A stretch of 64,000 bases of DNA from contig OY855904.1 in assembly GCA_963693305.1 (NCBI GenBank), forward strand, positions 37,338,917-37,402,916, given 5' to 3'. Within the stretch, counting starts at the first letter, position 1. Every line of letters starts with the position of its first letter. Under the pieces are notes generated by a model, which saw only the letters and a list, made by a program, of their open reading frames with translations, searched no databases and was not told the DNA's origin. This document shows positions 23,701-34,112 of the stretch, piece by piece. This DNA is from Meandrina meandrites. Its lineage: Eukaryota; Cnidaria; Anthozoa; Scleractinia; Meandrinidae. A program made the position numbers and the translations under genes.

Positions 23701-24376
23701 TTCACTTGATCCATTGATTTATTTATACAGTATGGGGTAAGGGGAGGGGGTTGGTGTTATTTCTGTACTTTTTTATTCTATTTCTAATGGGTGGGATAAA
23801 TTTTATAGAGGGATTTAATTAACCCCGTGAAAGAACATCTCGCAATTAGTGCGTAATAGTCAAAACTAAACAAAAGAAAACAATGGAATTAGTGTCTAAT
23901 AGTATTTGAAAGTTTAGTTTCTATTTCACGGGTTAAGTAAAGCCACTCTATACTTTTAATAGCATATATTTTAGTGTATTTTAATTTTAAGTCCTACGTT
24001 TTATACATGAGCCTCTGGCTCGGACATTGAGGGAAACCTCGTCCCAGGTATGGACATTAAAATTGTATTGTATTGTATTGTATTGTATTGTATTGTATTG
24101 TATTGTATTGTATTGTATTCTAACAAAGTGATTATGGTTTGACAAAAGTTTACATAAATCTGTATGGCAATTCTGGAGCAAACCCAGCAATAAAGTTTTG
24201 TGGAGAATTTCATGTATTTCGTACAATTAAATTCATTATCTTTGTTCTTCTAGGATGTTGTCAAAAAGATAGAGAAGACAGATACTGATAGCCGTGATCG
24301 ACCAATTAAGGAGGTCAAAATAGCCGACTCTGGTTCACTTCCAGTGGATAAACCTTTTTCGGTTAAAAGGGAATAA
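14845..24376 (+). CDS. Cyclophilin gene 2: PPIB-like ER peptidyl-prolyl isomerase
   Basis: Five exons: 14845-15048, 19500-19560, 19673-19705, 19817-20001 and 24254-24376. They total 606 nt, or 201 aa. Signal peptide [19 protein letters not shown], then one cyclophilin domain. Catalytic segments [22 protein letters not shown] and [12 protein letters not shown] are all present. The tail [10 protein letters not shown] resembles the VEKPFAIAKE-type tail of vertebrate PPIB, which serves ER retention, so this is the best PPIB orthologue of the four. Intron phases are 0, 1, 1, 0. The third exon is a 33-nt microexon. The poly(A) signal AATAAA is at 24393-24398. The ATG at 14845 was chosen because it opens directly into a signal peptide. 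Intron 1 (4.4 kb) and intron 4 (4.3 kb) are full of transposon remnants. Divergent from gene 1. Confidence 0.92.
15109..15700. mobile_element. TTAA-target TIR element, copy 1
   Basis: AGGGGCACTGTCACG at the left and CGTGACAGTGCCCCT at the right are exact inverted repeats, flanked on both sides by TTAA (15105-15108 and 15701-15704). The 592-bp interior has no convincing ORF. TTAA duplication suggests a Kolobok- or piggyBac-type non-autonomous element. Related copies lie at 30274-30666 and 45596-45977. It is in intron 1 of gene 2, 60 bp after exon 1. Confidence 0.8.
17039..19130 (+). mobile_element. Full-length copy of the CAGGGTTTTC repeat family
   Basis: Ends CAGGGTTTTCAAAA and TTTTGAAAACCCTG are inverted repeats. 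AAACTA occurs directly outside each end (17033-17038 and 19131-19136), a likely 6-bp target duplication. From 17288 on it matches 10661-12032 closely, except for the 445-bp insertion at 17980. The total is 2.09 kb, about 1.65 kb without the insertion. It has no transposase and sits in intron 1 of gene 2. The superfamily is uncertain: the CAGGG start suggests hAT, but the duplication is not 8 bp. Confidence 0.75.
17980..18424 (+). mobile_element. PIF/Harbinger-like MITE nested in the CAGGGTTTTC element
   Basis: The 445-bp insertion begins TGCATCAGTC and ends GACTGATGCA, with TTA on each side (17977-17979 and 18425-18427). The uninterrupted target site is visible in the other copy of the host repeat near 11352 (GAGTTTTACCGAAATTG), which proves insertion and the 3-bp duplication. 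A 21-nt poly-C run occupies 18008-18028. It is the reverse-orientation sibling of 3248-3720. Confidence 0.88.
20312..22512. mobile_element. 2.2-kb element with long interrupted inverted repeats
   Basis: Outer arms at about 20312-20404 and 22425-22512 share TCAATTATTTCGCT and ATATTTTGGCTATTCTA in opposite orientation. Inner arms at about 21715-21812 and 22133-22230 share CCTCGGGTTTTGGCCTCTG. Between them, copies of GATACTATTTGCG-like and GCAAGTAGTATCGG-like motifs also mirror each other. No transposase was recognised. It fills intron 4 of gene 2. A possible small inverted-repeat element (20095-20316, with AAACAAAGGGCTCTGG on both sides) abuts its left end. Confidence 0.6.
22558..22640 (+). repeat. 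Dispersed repeat shared with 60566-60640
   Basis: GGAGGCTCACAAC followed by GTTTCCAGCA and TTTCCAGCTCT recurs almost unchanged near 60566. In both places a CAGTGCTA segment follows within about 50 bp. It is probably the end of an unrecognised dispersed element. Confidence 0.6.
23820..23936. mobile_element. Short MITE inside the LINE remnant
   Basis: TTAACCCCGTGAAA and TTTCACGGGTTAA are inverted ends of a 117-bp non-coding segment lying inside the LINE 3' region, so it inserted later. Confidence 0.55.
24061..24119 (+). repeat. TATTG pentanucleotide microsatellite
   Basis: About eleven uninterrupted TATTG units. It lies at the 3' end of the LINE fragment and probably derives from its tail. 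Confidence 0.9.
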
Positions 24377-26130
24377 GTGCTTGAGTTCTCTCAATAAAAT
24401 TTGCAAACTCCTACAATTCACATTGAGTACGTTTGAAGTAGCTGGATCTTCACATTTCAAAACGTTTGTGAAGAATCAGCTAGAAAAGTACAGCAGTTAA
24501 TACGGAATCGAAGCAGAGCAGTGTTGTCAGCTGATGTAAAATTCTTTGGTATAACTGATTTAAAGGAAAGAAGTCTCTATAGAGTAAATGCATTGTGTCT
24601 GGGTAGTGAAACAATGTTGTCGTTCTGTATTTCTTGGAATCCGAATTAAACTTCCATGTGTTACATTTATGATTTCTGTTTTCTTGTCTCTCGTCTTATG
24701 TCGTTATTGCGTTTCGCTTTTCACTGTTCGTTTTTCTTTCCATGCACTAACAAAGTAAGCCGACCGAGGCCCTTTGATTCACTGAAGTGTTAAAGAGATC
24801 GATAAAACATTTTGCTGTGTATCTTAGTTACAGGCAAGGCACCATGATCGATCCCTCATGTGCAGGAATCATTTTAGAAAAAATAAGTACAAAGAAAGGT
24901 ATTGCCAAAAATTTCAGTATTGTAGCAGGTGTCATAACCTTACAAACATTTAACTTCCTGTTCGGAGTTGCTAGGTAAAAGCCGCAATACAGTAGTTCAG
25001 AACAAATCCTGTACATCAATAACTGCGAAAATGATTTAGACTTGTCCCAAGTCGGTCGCTTAGAAATCAGGTCGAGGACGCGCGCGAGGTAAAAAGGCAC
25101 GCGCTCGACGCGGGCTTCGACTGCACAAAGACCTAGTAATTGTACCATCTGCCTTTTTATTTACCATTATTTGAAGTCAGATTAACTCGATACCAGATGA
25201 AAAAGCTTTCTTACCGATACAATGAAATTCTAAAGCTTACGCATACAATTGGCACACGCAGAGTGGGGCACAAGGGCCCCTTGCCCGATATTTTTTAGGG
25301 GAGCTCGAGTGAGCCCGGCTTTGGACAGGCCAGGCGCTCGGTTCCTTTCTTGTATCGACCCCCCGGGTAGATAAATAATCTTTGACATTACAGTCAAGCG
25401 CCTCAAACCGTAGCCAGCCGACTAAGTTTCTAACATCTTTTTGACAAGTTTTTGTTTAGTTTGATGGTTTCCCGTTGTACAACGGTTCATACGAACGAAT
25501 ATGAAGTTGAACTGGCGATACATAAGAAAGCCTTTTCTTCCACGGCCGGCACTGTTTTCAGCTGTTAAGTGATCCAAAAGAGCTTTGTTTCGGTAAACCG
25601 TCGGAATAAAAGCCCATTAGTCTCACGCACAAAACTTATACAGACGGTTGGCTTCATATAGAAATAAAACGATCAGTTTCAAACGGGTTTTACAAGCGGA
25701 GGAGACCGTGAAATTGAAAGTTAGGTCTCACTAAAATCTTAAAAAGGCATTTCCTGTACGAAAAGTTAAGTTTGACCAAATTGATTTATCGCCAGCAGAA
25801 CTTGGCATAATCGCTCGTGCGAAACGTTGTTTGAAACCCTTTCAAACTCTGATGTTTGATGACGAATCATGCAACAGTGTTGATACCCCGCCTTCAATTT
25901 TTCAAGGTATCTTATTGGTAGTTAAATGCAACCGGAAGCCATACAACCCATCAAAATAGTAAAAAAACTTGTCAAAAAGATTGTCGGATAGCTTCGGTTC
26001 GAGGCGCTTGATCGTAAAACCGATGAAAAACGTTTGACAATTGCCAACCGTTCATACCTTTCAAAATTAATTTCCTCGACCATCGCCAATTCACATTTGA
26101 AGACATAGGGGACGACATAGGGTGCTTACC

Positions 26131-26206
26131 AACCTCGTCCCCAGGACTCTTCCCTTTTTCGTGGGCCCGCCCCCACGAAGAAGGGAAAAGCCCTGGAGAC
26201 GAGGTT
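26131..26206. repeat. Short hairpin repeat
   Basis: AACCTCGTCCCCAGG and CCCTGGAGACGAGGTT form the ends of a 76-bp near-palindrome whose loop is a CCCGCCC stretch. Probably a mini-MITE. Confidence 0.65.
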
Positions 26207-26217
26207 GGGTGTCGGTT

Positions 26218-26492
26218 GGGTGCTTACCATGTGTCGGAAGGAACCGGTTGGGATGTCCACTGAATAATAGTAGGGGATTTTCCAAAATCAGCAAACCAAC
26301 CGAAAGAGAAGGTTATCATTTATGATGGGGAACTGGGAAACCGTGGAAATGATAAGGAAATTTCGAACGGAAAAAGAGGAGTACCTCTGGAGGAGTCCAC
26401 AATTTAAAAACGGATTTTTCGGAAAATTACGTTCCATTTCAATTTCAACGGAAATTTCCGTTTCCGGAATTTTTGGCTTATGGTAAGCACCC
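26218..26492. mobile_element. 275-bp TIR element
   Basis: GGGTGCTTACCAT and ATGGTAAGCACCC are inverted ends. GGGTGCTTACC also occurs once at about 26120, just before the neighbouring hairpin. Non-coding. Target duplication unclear. Confidence 0.55.
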
Positions 26493-26662
26493 GTAAATTT
26501 AGCCTTGTACGATAAGGACGGCATCCCCAAACTCATAACAAACTAAGGATCACAAGAAAAATAGGAAACCTATATTTATTATATGCTTGGAGACACGACA
26601 TACTGGATTTTGTTCTAAGTAGTATAGCAGGTTACATCGCTCTTCGCCAGTAAAACTAACAG

Positions 26663-27132
26663 CAGGGGCGTAGCGACCATATACGCAATACGCACGTGCG
26701 TGCTACTTAAATACTATACGTAATTAAATCGGCAGATTTGACAGATTTTTTCACATAATCTTGCTGCGATTTTATGATATCATTTATGAGAAGCCTCAGA
26801 CTTTGGTCGCGACCTTCGATTTCACTAGCCCCCAGTTCTTTCCTGGCGTATTCTGTGTCAACCCGCACTGCCGGACGCAGTTTTAGCGGCCTGAAGAGAT
26901 GAAAGAAACCCCTCTTTGCAGCACTATGAGTGCGGAGAGGTCCTCCCTAGCAATTCTCCAAATACATAAGAATAATGATGTCAACATTGACAATGTGGTT
27001 TTGGAATTTGCCCGTCTGAATCCTAAAAAACGGCTGCGCGGAAAGAGACTATCTGAAGAGGAGATGTCTTGCCCTTTGCTTGTTAACGCTGGAAAAACAC
27101 TCTTACCTAGTGGCAATTGTCCCAAAGGATGA
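26663..27132 (+). pseudogene. Decayed hAT transposase C-terminal fragment, copy 2
   Basis: It begins with a hAT-like end CAGGGGCGTAGCG. After an internal deletion it carries the same C-terminal region as 7592-8211: a SVSTRTAGRSFSGLKR-like segment, then, after a stop and frame change, KETPLCSTMSAERSS and ILQIHKNNDVNID. It is broken by at least one frameshift and lacks the catalytic core. It belongs to the same family as copy 1, on the opposite strand. Confidence 0.7.
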
Positions 27133-28452
27133 CATTTAAACAACATAAGCTACTAAATACAAAATGTTTTTCCCATGTTTTGATTTATGAAATTGTCGTC
27201 AGAAAATCGTGAAAACAAGTATTTCAAGTACCTGGCGAACGGGAGAACGGGGGAACGGCCTGAGTTCTTCTTCAACATCCCGTACAATGATGTACATATC
27301 AGTGGTTGCCCTCTCCTTGTGCCACCTCGGCTTTTTTTGAAAAGAACTCTCCTTAACTAATTGAGCCGATTTCCATGGACATTGAGAAGGAAACTTAGAA
27401 TTTCTGAGGCGCTGAATCCAAGTTTTAAAATATTTAATTCTCGATTACATCATTAAGGCGGTGGCAAACGAGGACACATTCTTGGGCGTGTAAGCGCGGA
27501 GCCGCGAATGAAATGCTCAATTCGACCCCTCACCAAGTCCCTCGCTGCTTGGCGGCCAAGACCAAAGCCGCTAAAAAACACTCGCTCGCGAAATACTGCA
27601 AGCTATGCAGGCTACGGTACGTTTCAGTAGAGCATGTACTAAAACGCGAAACGAAACGAAATGAAATGAAATGACTGAAATATGTCCGCGGCTTTTCCGA
27701 TTAGCTTTTAGTCTGGCTTGCTTTCACTTAGCTTTCACTCCGGCTTGCTTGCGGTCAGCTATTGTTGGGTTTTAGCACATTCCTTTCAACAGAACCCAGT
27801 GTACTGCATCACAGTTTTTCGCTCGGCGGGAAAAGAAGCCCTTTTAGTGCAACTGTGAGACCGGTCACCCAAGTTTTCCCCACCAAACGTACAGGCGAGA
27901 CAGGTAGCCTTTTTTAAAACATTTTTTGCCTCCACGCCTTTTTGCCTCTCCGCCAATCAAATTTTCTACAAACGAAGGGCATTCCTTTATGTGACTTCTT
28001 GACGCTTTCGTGAATTTCCGTGACAAAGTTGTCTTAATACCAGGGATGTCACGCTTTCCCCAAAAGAGAGAAGAACAAAAGGATCCAAAAGGTTTGCAAC
28101 AAGTTGCTGAAGTTGAACACACTGGTTTCCAAAGATATTTGCTCGTAAATATAGTTATGCTATATTTTGAACGGTTTCTAATTCAATGTGTTACCCATTA
28201 CTGAACTACAGCCACACATAAAACAGGACAATCTCCCATTGATAACATTCACAGCCATTCACAGACCCCCGTTCACATATAGCCGAACAAACAGAGGGTC
28301 ATTGATAACGCTAACCGCGTGTACGTGGCAGTGAATTTGAGACCATATATTCTCAAGCATTTTACCTCGTGCGCCATTTCAGATTGTTTGTACGTCGAAT
28401 CTACACTTTTCTTCCAACTGCAGTCTTCAGTGTTCTATCGCCCTAGTCCAGG

Positions 28453-31400
28453 ATGATTGTCTTCACTTTATTTGTGTGTTGCATTAACGCGCTTGTCATA
28501 CATGTTAGCGCGGATTCCGATACTCAAGTAACCAACAAGGCGTACCTAGACATCAGTATTGCCAACGAACCCAAAGGAAGAATAGTCATCGGACTGTTCG
28601 GGAAAACAGTCCCTAAAACCGTCGAAAACTTTAAGGCTCTGGCTTCACACGAGGTACGTTAAAACCTTTTTACTGTAGTAAAACAGCTACCCAGACTCGC
28701 GATAAAACTTGTTATATTATTGGCTTGGATACAGGATTTATATTTTCATGTGGATTTTTATATATGTTCTTCTATCTTTTGCTGAAATTTCATATCTGTC
28801 TGAACCTATTTCTACTCTATAAATGTATTTCGTATTCCACGGCTCAAATAATTACTAGCAAGGTTACTAGGACTTCAGTGTTTACAAGTCATGCCGTATG
28901 CTGACGCTCTCCAAATGGCTTCAAACTCCATTTGTATAAAGTCCACAGTGTCAGCTGTCAACCGTCGTTTCATTTTTCTCTTAGTTACCTTCTTACGTTC
29001 GTGCTCGTTTAATCCCAATCGGTTTTTACTTTGTTCGCGCCCTCGACGCCCGGCGACTGTAAGAGCAAAATAGAATGTCTGTGAACAGACTGTACATAAA
29101 AGCCCTCAGTGCCACGTACAAAAGACATAAAAGCCCTCGTGTTCAGTGTCATGTAATGTCAGATAACGAACCTCCTGGTAACGCGCTCAATGTCACACAA
29201 CATACTTCGTGTACCATGACTCGGTGTCATATAATTTGCATTATTGACGAAAGCATGCGCAGTTTGAAATGTGTTGAAGATGAAGGGACAATTTCGTACC
29301 GAGAGCCCGCTTTTCTTTTGGTCAGCACCAAGAACGCGGACTCTCGCACAGTCCGATGAGAATGTCCAGAGTTCGCGTTCATGCTGGGGACGAGATTGAT
29401 AAAGGGACGCTAGTCCCGAGACGTCTGGAATTTTTAAAGCAGACAACAAAAACACAATATCACAATATTCAGCTGAATCTATATATAACCACTGACCATA
29501 CTGAAATGTTTATATCAGTTAGTAAATAATTCTTTTTCTCTTTTACTATTTAGTTTGGTTATGGTTACAAAGGCGCCATTTTCCATCGTGTGATCAAGGA
29601 CTTCATGATACAAGGTTTGTGTTTAGTATTTGCATACTGACCCGGGGAGGGAAAGGGAGAAAACAGACTCCTGCCTTTTTCTCCTTCCCATCGCTCACCG
29701 GGCGCTCTCTCTTTTTCTTTTCATAAATTCCAATGAGAACATTCGATTGCGGAGGAGTGAGTGTTTTAGTTTCTGGCTTTTGAAACTCATTAGAATGACG
29801 CTCTTTATCTCCGACACTTAAAGAATGTGCAAATCTCCGCTATAAACACAAACCAACTGCAATGCGTTTTGTGAGAAAGATTAAAGAGAAGTGACTCAAA
29901 ACGTCATTCATTTGAAAAAACGGTACGCCATCAAATACTGCTTTCGGTCTAGAATAGGGTACGAGGGCAAATCATACTTTTTTAACCGGGACTTTCACAC
30001 CTACCAAAATTTTCGAATAGTAACCTGGGACTTGCTTCGAGGGTAATCTCCGCATTCTTGTTGTCACGCGACTCACCTATTCTTTGCTCATGTCACATCA
30101 CTCATTACTCGTGTCGTGTGACGCGAAATTTAAAAACCGTCAAATGACATACTTGGCTTACCTGTTATCAAAATAAGCACGCAAACCGGAGTTCAAGAAC
30201 TGCGTACATTTTAATAGTCGGTAGACACAAAACTCTTTTCCTGCCTTTTTCGGTACAATACTTTTTATGTTAAAGGGACACTGTCACGGACATTTTTTGG
30301 CTTTTTTAGTAAAACGGCACCAAAATTATGACTAATTACTCTCAACCATGTAGGAATGCCAGGAAATGCTCCTAGAACGCAAAGGGAAACTAGGATATTT
30401 TGCAAATTTATTGAAGAGGGTGACCGTAAATAGTTTTCGTCAATTTTTCCAAACCACAAGGACAGAACTTGAAAAAGTCAGGCTGACTTTTTCAAGTTGG
30501 GATCAAAAGCTCCCGATGGTATCACAGTGATATTACTCTATATACAGCTTCAGTACACTGGTAAAGTAATTTTAAGAAAACTTGACCACTGTTAATAGGT
30601 TTCCAATGGTGTAAACATGTTTTTGGGCTGTTGAATTTTTGAAGTTATGCTTGTGACAGTGCCCGTCTAAATATTATCGAATATTAGTTGAAAGAGCGTC
30701 ACGTGACTAACCTGCCTAACACGAAAATCTTTTACAGATTATTATTAACGCGCACTCTGTTTTGGAATACCACGGTTGCCACGGTAACCCAGGTAAGCCT
30801 TTTGGCAGCAAAATGCATGTATGTTATTATACCAACAGCGAAAGTTGAACTAATACATGTGCTATCTTTTATTGTTCTTGGTTGTAATAGGAGGAGACTT
30901 TAGTGCTAATGGAGATGGGTCTGGATGTAAGTGAAATTTACTTCAGTTTGCACTAAGCCAATTTGTTGTCTTGCCTGCGAACGCAAACGTATTTCCGGCT
31001 GCCGCTGAGACAAGCGAATACATCTGCGTTCGCAGGCTGTTTGTCGTCGTGTATACTTTTTATTTTATCATTGCTGAAAATGGTACAATTTAATCTGCTT
31101 ACGGTCAAAACCAAACTAGTTTTCTTTCAACCCAGTATCGACTGCACTATCCTGACTATCTGATCACTAATAAAAGAACCGTCCGACAAAAATATCAAAA
31201 ACCGTTAAATTTCATGATCAAACCACTCATTTGTCCATTTGTCCATATGTATTTTACATCCAGATCATAAGAGTTACAGTTAAAAGAATAGGCTCTAGAA
31301 TCAGGAGAAAACACAAAAAACTGACATTTAACAGTTTGAGAAAGTGCTGTTGTTGGTTCTTTCGGAAGAGAACTCATTCAGATCGATTCGGAGGATCAGA

Positions 31401-34112
31401 ACATAACGTCACGGCGATGGAGACAATACATTTTGCACTTGCCTTTTTTTTAAATGTTTTTTAATGGTACTTTATTAATTACATACAAATTACAAGAACC
31501 AAAAAAGAAAAAAATAATAATAATACGACAGAAAAAAGGAAAAATACGGTTACAGTAGGGCTACATGAGACAAATTGACTATTTACGTGTGTTATGCATA
31601 TAGGAGTATAATATACTTAAATCACTAACGTTAAAGTACTTAAGAACAACAAACCACCTATTTACATGTGTCTGGTCCACTAATTAAACATGGCATTTTC
31701 ATTTTTACAATGCTACCATCGATCTATTTTAATTTCAGTCAGATACTTAGTCAGAAGTTCATAACTAGAAGTCTACATCTCTGGTAATAGGCTTTGAGAT
31801 ATGTCTTTCGCGTGTACCTCGCGCTTCTCGCGTGTAGGTTATTTTTAGAACAGCTTTGCCGCGAACAAGTAGCCAATCACATTGAAGTATTTTTTAATTC
31901 GCGCCTTTGATTGGTTGAACAAATTTTTGAAGAAAAGCAGAACTGCAGAGGACGAGTGAACTCGAACGAACGGCATTAAGGAATTTCTGTTTGTTGGTCA
32001 TCGTAATTTCCGTTTTGTGAGGATTAAATCGTCTGGACAAGAATCATCAGGCCATCTTTCATCGATGACGATAGCATCGAAGTTGTAAAAATTCGGAGCA
32101 TCCAAATAAGCGAGAGGACCTCAGTGTTTTAGAGTCAGAATACGAAATGGCAGCGGGCAAGATAGACTAATTCCGAGTCAAATTCAAAATGCGAAGACAC
32201 TGAAGATTAATGGTACTCTCAAGATGAAGACAGGCATTAAGAGAGCAAGTGCATTTTGGCACAGGTTCGTTGCTATTTTGAAAAACAAAACCGTGGTCCC
32301 TGAAGCGCTCAACATCGAGCGCGGAATGAACAGAATGAAGTTTGATTCGTTTGAGAACAGCATTCAGAGAAAACGACAAGTTTGGCGAGTTTCGCATGTT
32401 TTTGGAATTATAAGGACGGCATGAAAACAAAAGACTGACTAAGGTAATGTACTTGTTTTAATATGAATAGAAATACGAGTTTAATTCATCGAACAATGAT
32501 GATTTCATTCACATCCGTCAAAAGTTTAATTCAAGTTGTGCTTCTCGGGTACTTCGCAGTGTGCAGCTATTGTGTTGTGTATGTTGTTCAGTATTTTAAC
32601 ACGAGGATATGCTGTACAAAATAAAGACACACTTAACTACTAAAAGTTTGGGGAACTTCTGTTCATAAATTCTCTCGTAAATTATAAAAAGTCGACCTGT
32701 TTGTTTTGTGAGTTTGTCTACTGAAACCCGGCGACGGGTTGCTTTTTCACTCGCCTTCAAATGCTACTGAACAGACGTTTGAAATCACTATCTACGATTA
32801 CATACTACTTCTGTCGAAATGTAAGAATTAAAGAGAATGGCCTGTCAAGTGTTTTAATGTGATTTGATTTATTTCACCTGCCACTTTCCAAAATATTCGG
32901 CCGCAACTTAGAACTCCAATCGTGTCGAAATAGTGGGTTACGTCATTTTCTCGCGAGACATCAGTTTCTAAAAATAGCCTACACGCGAAAGACATAGCAC
33001 GCGCCCCAATACCAGATGTAGACTTCTAGTTATGGACTTCTGACTTACTTTATTTCTTTGTTCGTTTTATGAGCGGTAATAATTAATTAGATATCTGCTA
33101 ATATGGGAAACTCTGCTGTTCTCTCCACATTGACTCGCAAAGGGAGACAACATTTGAACAAATAAATATCAGCTAAACAAAGAGAATACAAGTTTTCTTG
33201 CTCTTTCATCGCCTTAGATAACAATTTTTGATCAGCATAATTTGTTGTTTTCAGCTAAGAGTATCTATGGCAAGTACTTTGATGACGAGAATTTTATCCT
33301 GAAGCATTATGGACCAGGATGGGTGTGTATGGCGAACGCTGGGAAGGACACCAACGGTTCACAGTTCTACATCACAACTGTGAAGACATCATGGCTGGAT
33401 GGGAAGCATACCTGTTTTGGAAAAATTTTGGAAGGAATGGTAGTTAAAGTGTTTTTTGTTTAATTGCATTAGGAGTCTTGCATCAGTACGTAGCTTGATG
33501 CTAATCGAGCCTCAAGGTTTAAATTTGCCCTCAATGCAGATTATCAGAGACCTTTGAGTCTGCATTCCAATCAGTTAGGCGTACTTTAGTTCACGTTATC
33601 ATAAGGCGCTGTTGCTGGTGTTGCTACACGTTTACTCTAACTGTACGAGTCTGTATCGATCTGGCCGCGGTTGTTCAAAGGGTGGATAACGCTATCCACC
33701 AGATAAATCACTATCCAGTGGATAGCGTAGTTTGTTTTCTCAACACTTATCCACTAGATAGTGATTTATCTGGTGGATAGCGTTATCCACCCTTTGAACA
33801 ACCGGCCCTGTAGGTTAGCTTGCCCGAAAAAAATGCGGAACGTAAATTTTTTGTTGCGCTGCTATATTGTTCAATGTACTTGCATTACATGATCCTACAT
33901 CTGTATATAAATACTATGTAGCTCTTGTGTTGAGATATATAATAATCGTTAGGCTTCTTTTCTTTTTTTAACAGAAAATCGTCACAGAAATTGAAGGGTT
34001 AGAGACTGGCAAAGATGACCGCCCTAAGAAACTGGTAGTTATCACTGATTCTGGTCTCGTGCCAGGTGTTAACTGGCCTTATGAAGTCCCTAAAACCGGC
34101 GTTTATACTTAG
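28453..34112 (+). CDS. Cyclophilin gene 3: secreted cyclophilin
   Basis: Five exons: 28453-28653, 29554-29614, 30891-30926, 33255-33439 and 33975-34112. They total 621 nt, or 206 aa. The signal peptide is about residues 1-20 ([20 protein letters not shown]), followed by one cyclophilin domain. Active-site segments FHRVI, DFMIQGGDF and GSQFYITT are present, and [12 protein letters not shown] keeps the Trp and His. Intron phases (0, 1, 1, 0) match genes 2 and 4, but the microexon is 36 nt instead of 33, adding one residue ([11 protein letters not shown]). The C-terminus runs [17 protein letters not shown], longer than PPIB and without its retention-like tail, so secretion is plausible. It shares the Tyr in GSQFY and HTCFG with gene 4, suggesting those two are the most recent duplicates. 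A 1.3-kb TIR element fills part of intron 3. Confidence 0.9.
29300..29346. repeat. 47-bp dispersed repeat, copy 2
   Basis: Matches 4180-4226 over its full length. In intron 1 of cyclophilin gene 3. Confidence 0.7.
30274..30666. mobile_element. TTAA-target TIR element, copy 2
   Basis: It starts AGGGACACTGTCACG after TTAA (30270-30273) and ends CTTGTGACAGTGCCCGT followed by a mutated CTAA. The internal text matches 15109-15700 with a deletion in the middle, giving 393 bp. Intron 2 of gene 3. Confidence 0.75.
30973..31037. repeat. 65-bp hairpin element
   Basis: GCCTGCGAACGCA and TGCGTTCGCAGGC are exact inverted ends of a short GC-rich segment with CCGCTGAGACAAGCG inside. Intron 3 of gene 3. 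Confidence 0.7.
31749..33045. mobile_element. 1.3-kb TIR element with TACTT duplication
   Basis: Ends AGTCAGAAGTTCATAACTAG and CTAGTTATGGACTTCTGACT are inverted, and the arms continue for about 120 bp. TACTT flanks both sides (31744-31748 and 33046-33050). No ORF of note. A 5-bp duplication does not identify the superfamily. Intron 3 of gene 3. Confidence 0.75.
33663..33807. mobile_element. 145-bp palindromic MITE
   Basis: GGTTGTTCAAAGGGTGGATA and its complement open and close a nearly perfect palindrome built from GGATAGCG and GATAAATCACTATCC repeats. The end GGCCGCGGTTGTTC resembles the end of the 3-kb element at 48101 (CCCCGGTTGTTC), so it may be a short relative. Intron 4 of gene 3. Confidence 0.7.

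Larger units (their letters stand above)
23245..24119 (+). pseudogene. 5'-truncated LINE: C-terminal end of a reverse transcriptase
   Basis: The frame ending at 23610 reads as the last roughly 115 residues of a non-LTR retrotransposon ORF2. It has [17 protein letters not shown] near its start, then GPNYI, then [14 protein letters not shown] near the end, typical of CR1/RTE/L2-like LINE tails. A TAG at 23242 closes the frame upstream, so only the 3' end was inserted. It is followed by a TTTA run (about 23650-23704), then a TATTG pentanucleotide tail to 24119, the usual microsatellite 3' end. Intron 4 of gene 2. Confidence 0.75.
24399..28452. other. Intergenic region between cyclophilin genes 2 and 3
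   Basis: 4 kb without a supported gene. It contains a hairpin, a TIR element and a hAT remnant, listed separately. Around 27640-27680 there is a short run of GAAAC/GAAAT units. The 250 bp before gene 3 include TACGTGGCA near 28332, which holds the ACGTGG core of a UPR element, and CATATATTC near 28346. Both are too weak to call. Confidence 0.5.

Noticed and set aside
27865..28122. 85-codon minus-strand frame upstream of gene 3
   Set aside because: Basic, cysteine-bearing but without any recognisable motif. Conservation cannot be judged from one sequence.
28325..28345. UPR-like ACGTGG core upstream of cyclophilin gene 3
   Set aside because: Only the six-base core is present, with no CCAAT or ATTGG at the right spacing, so it is not called a site.
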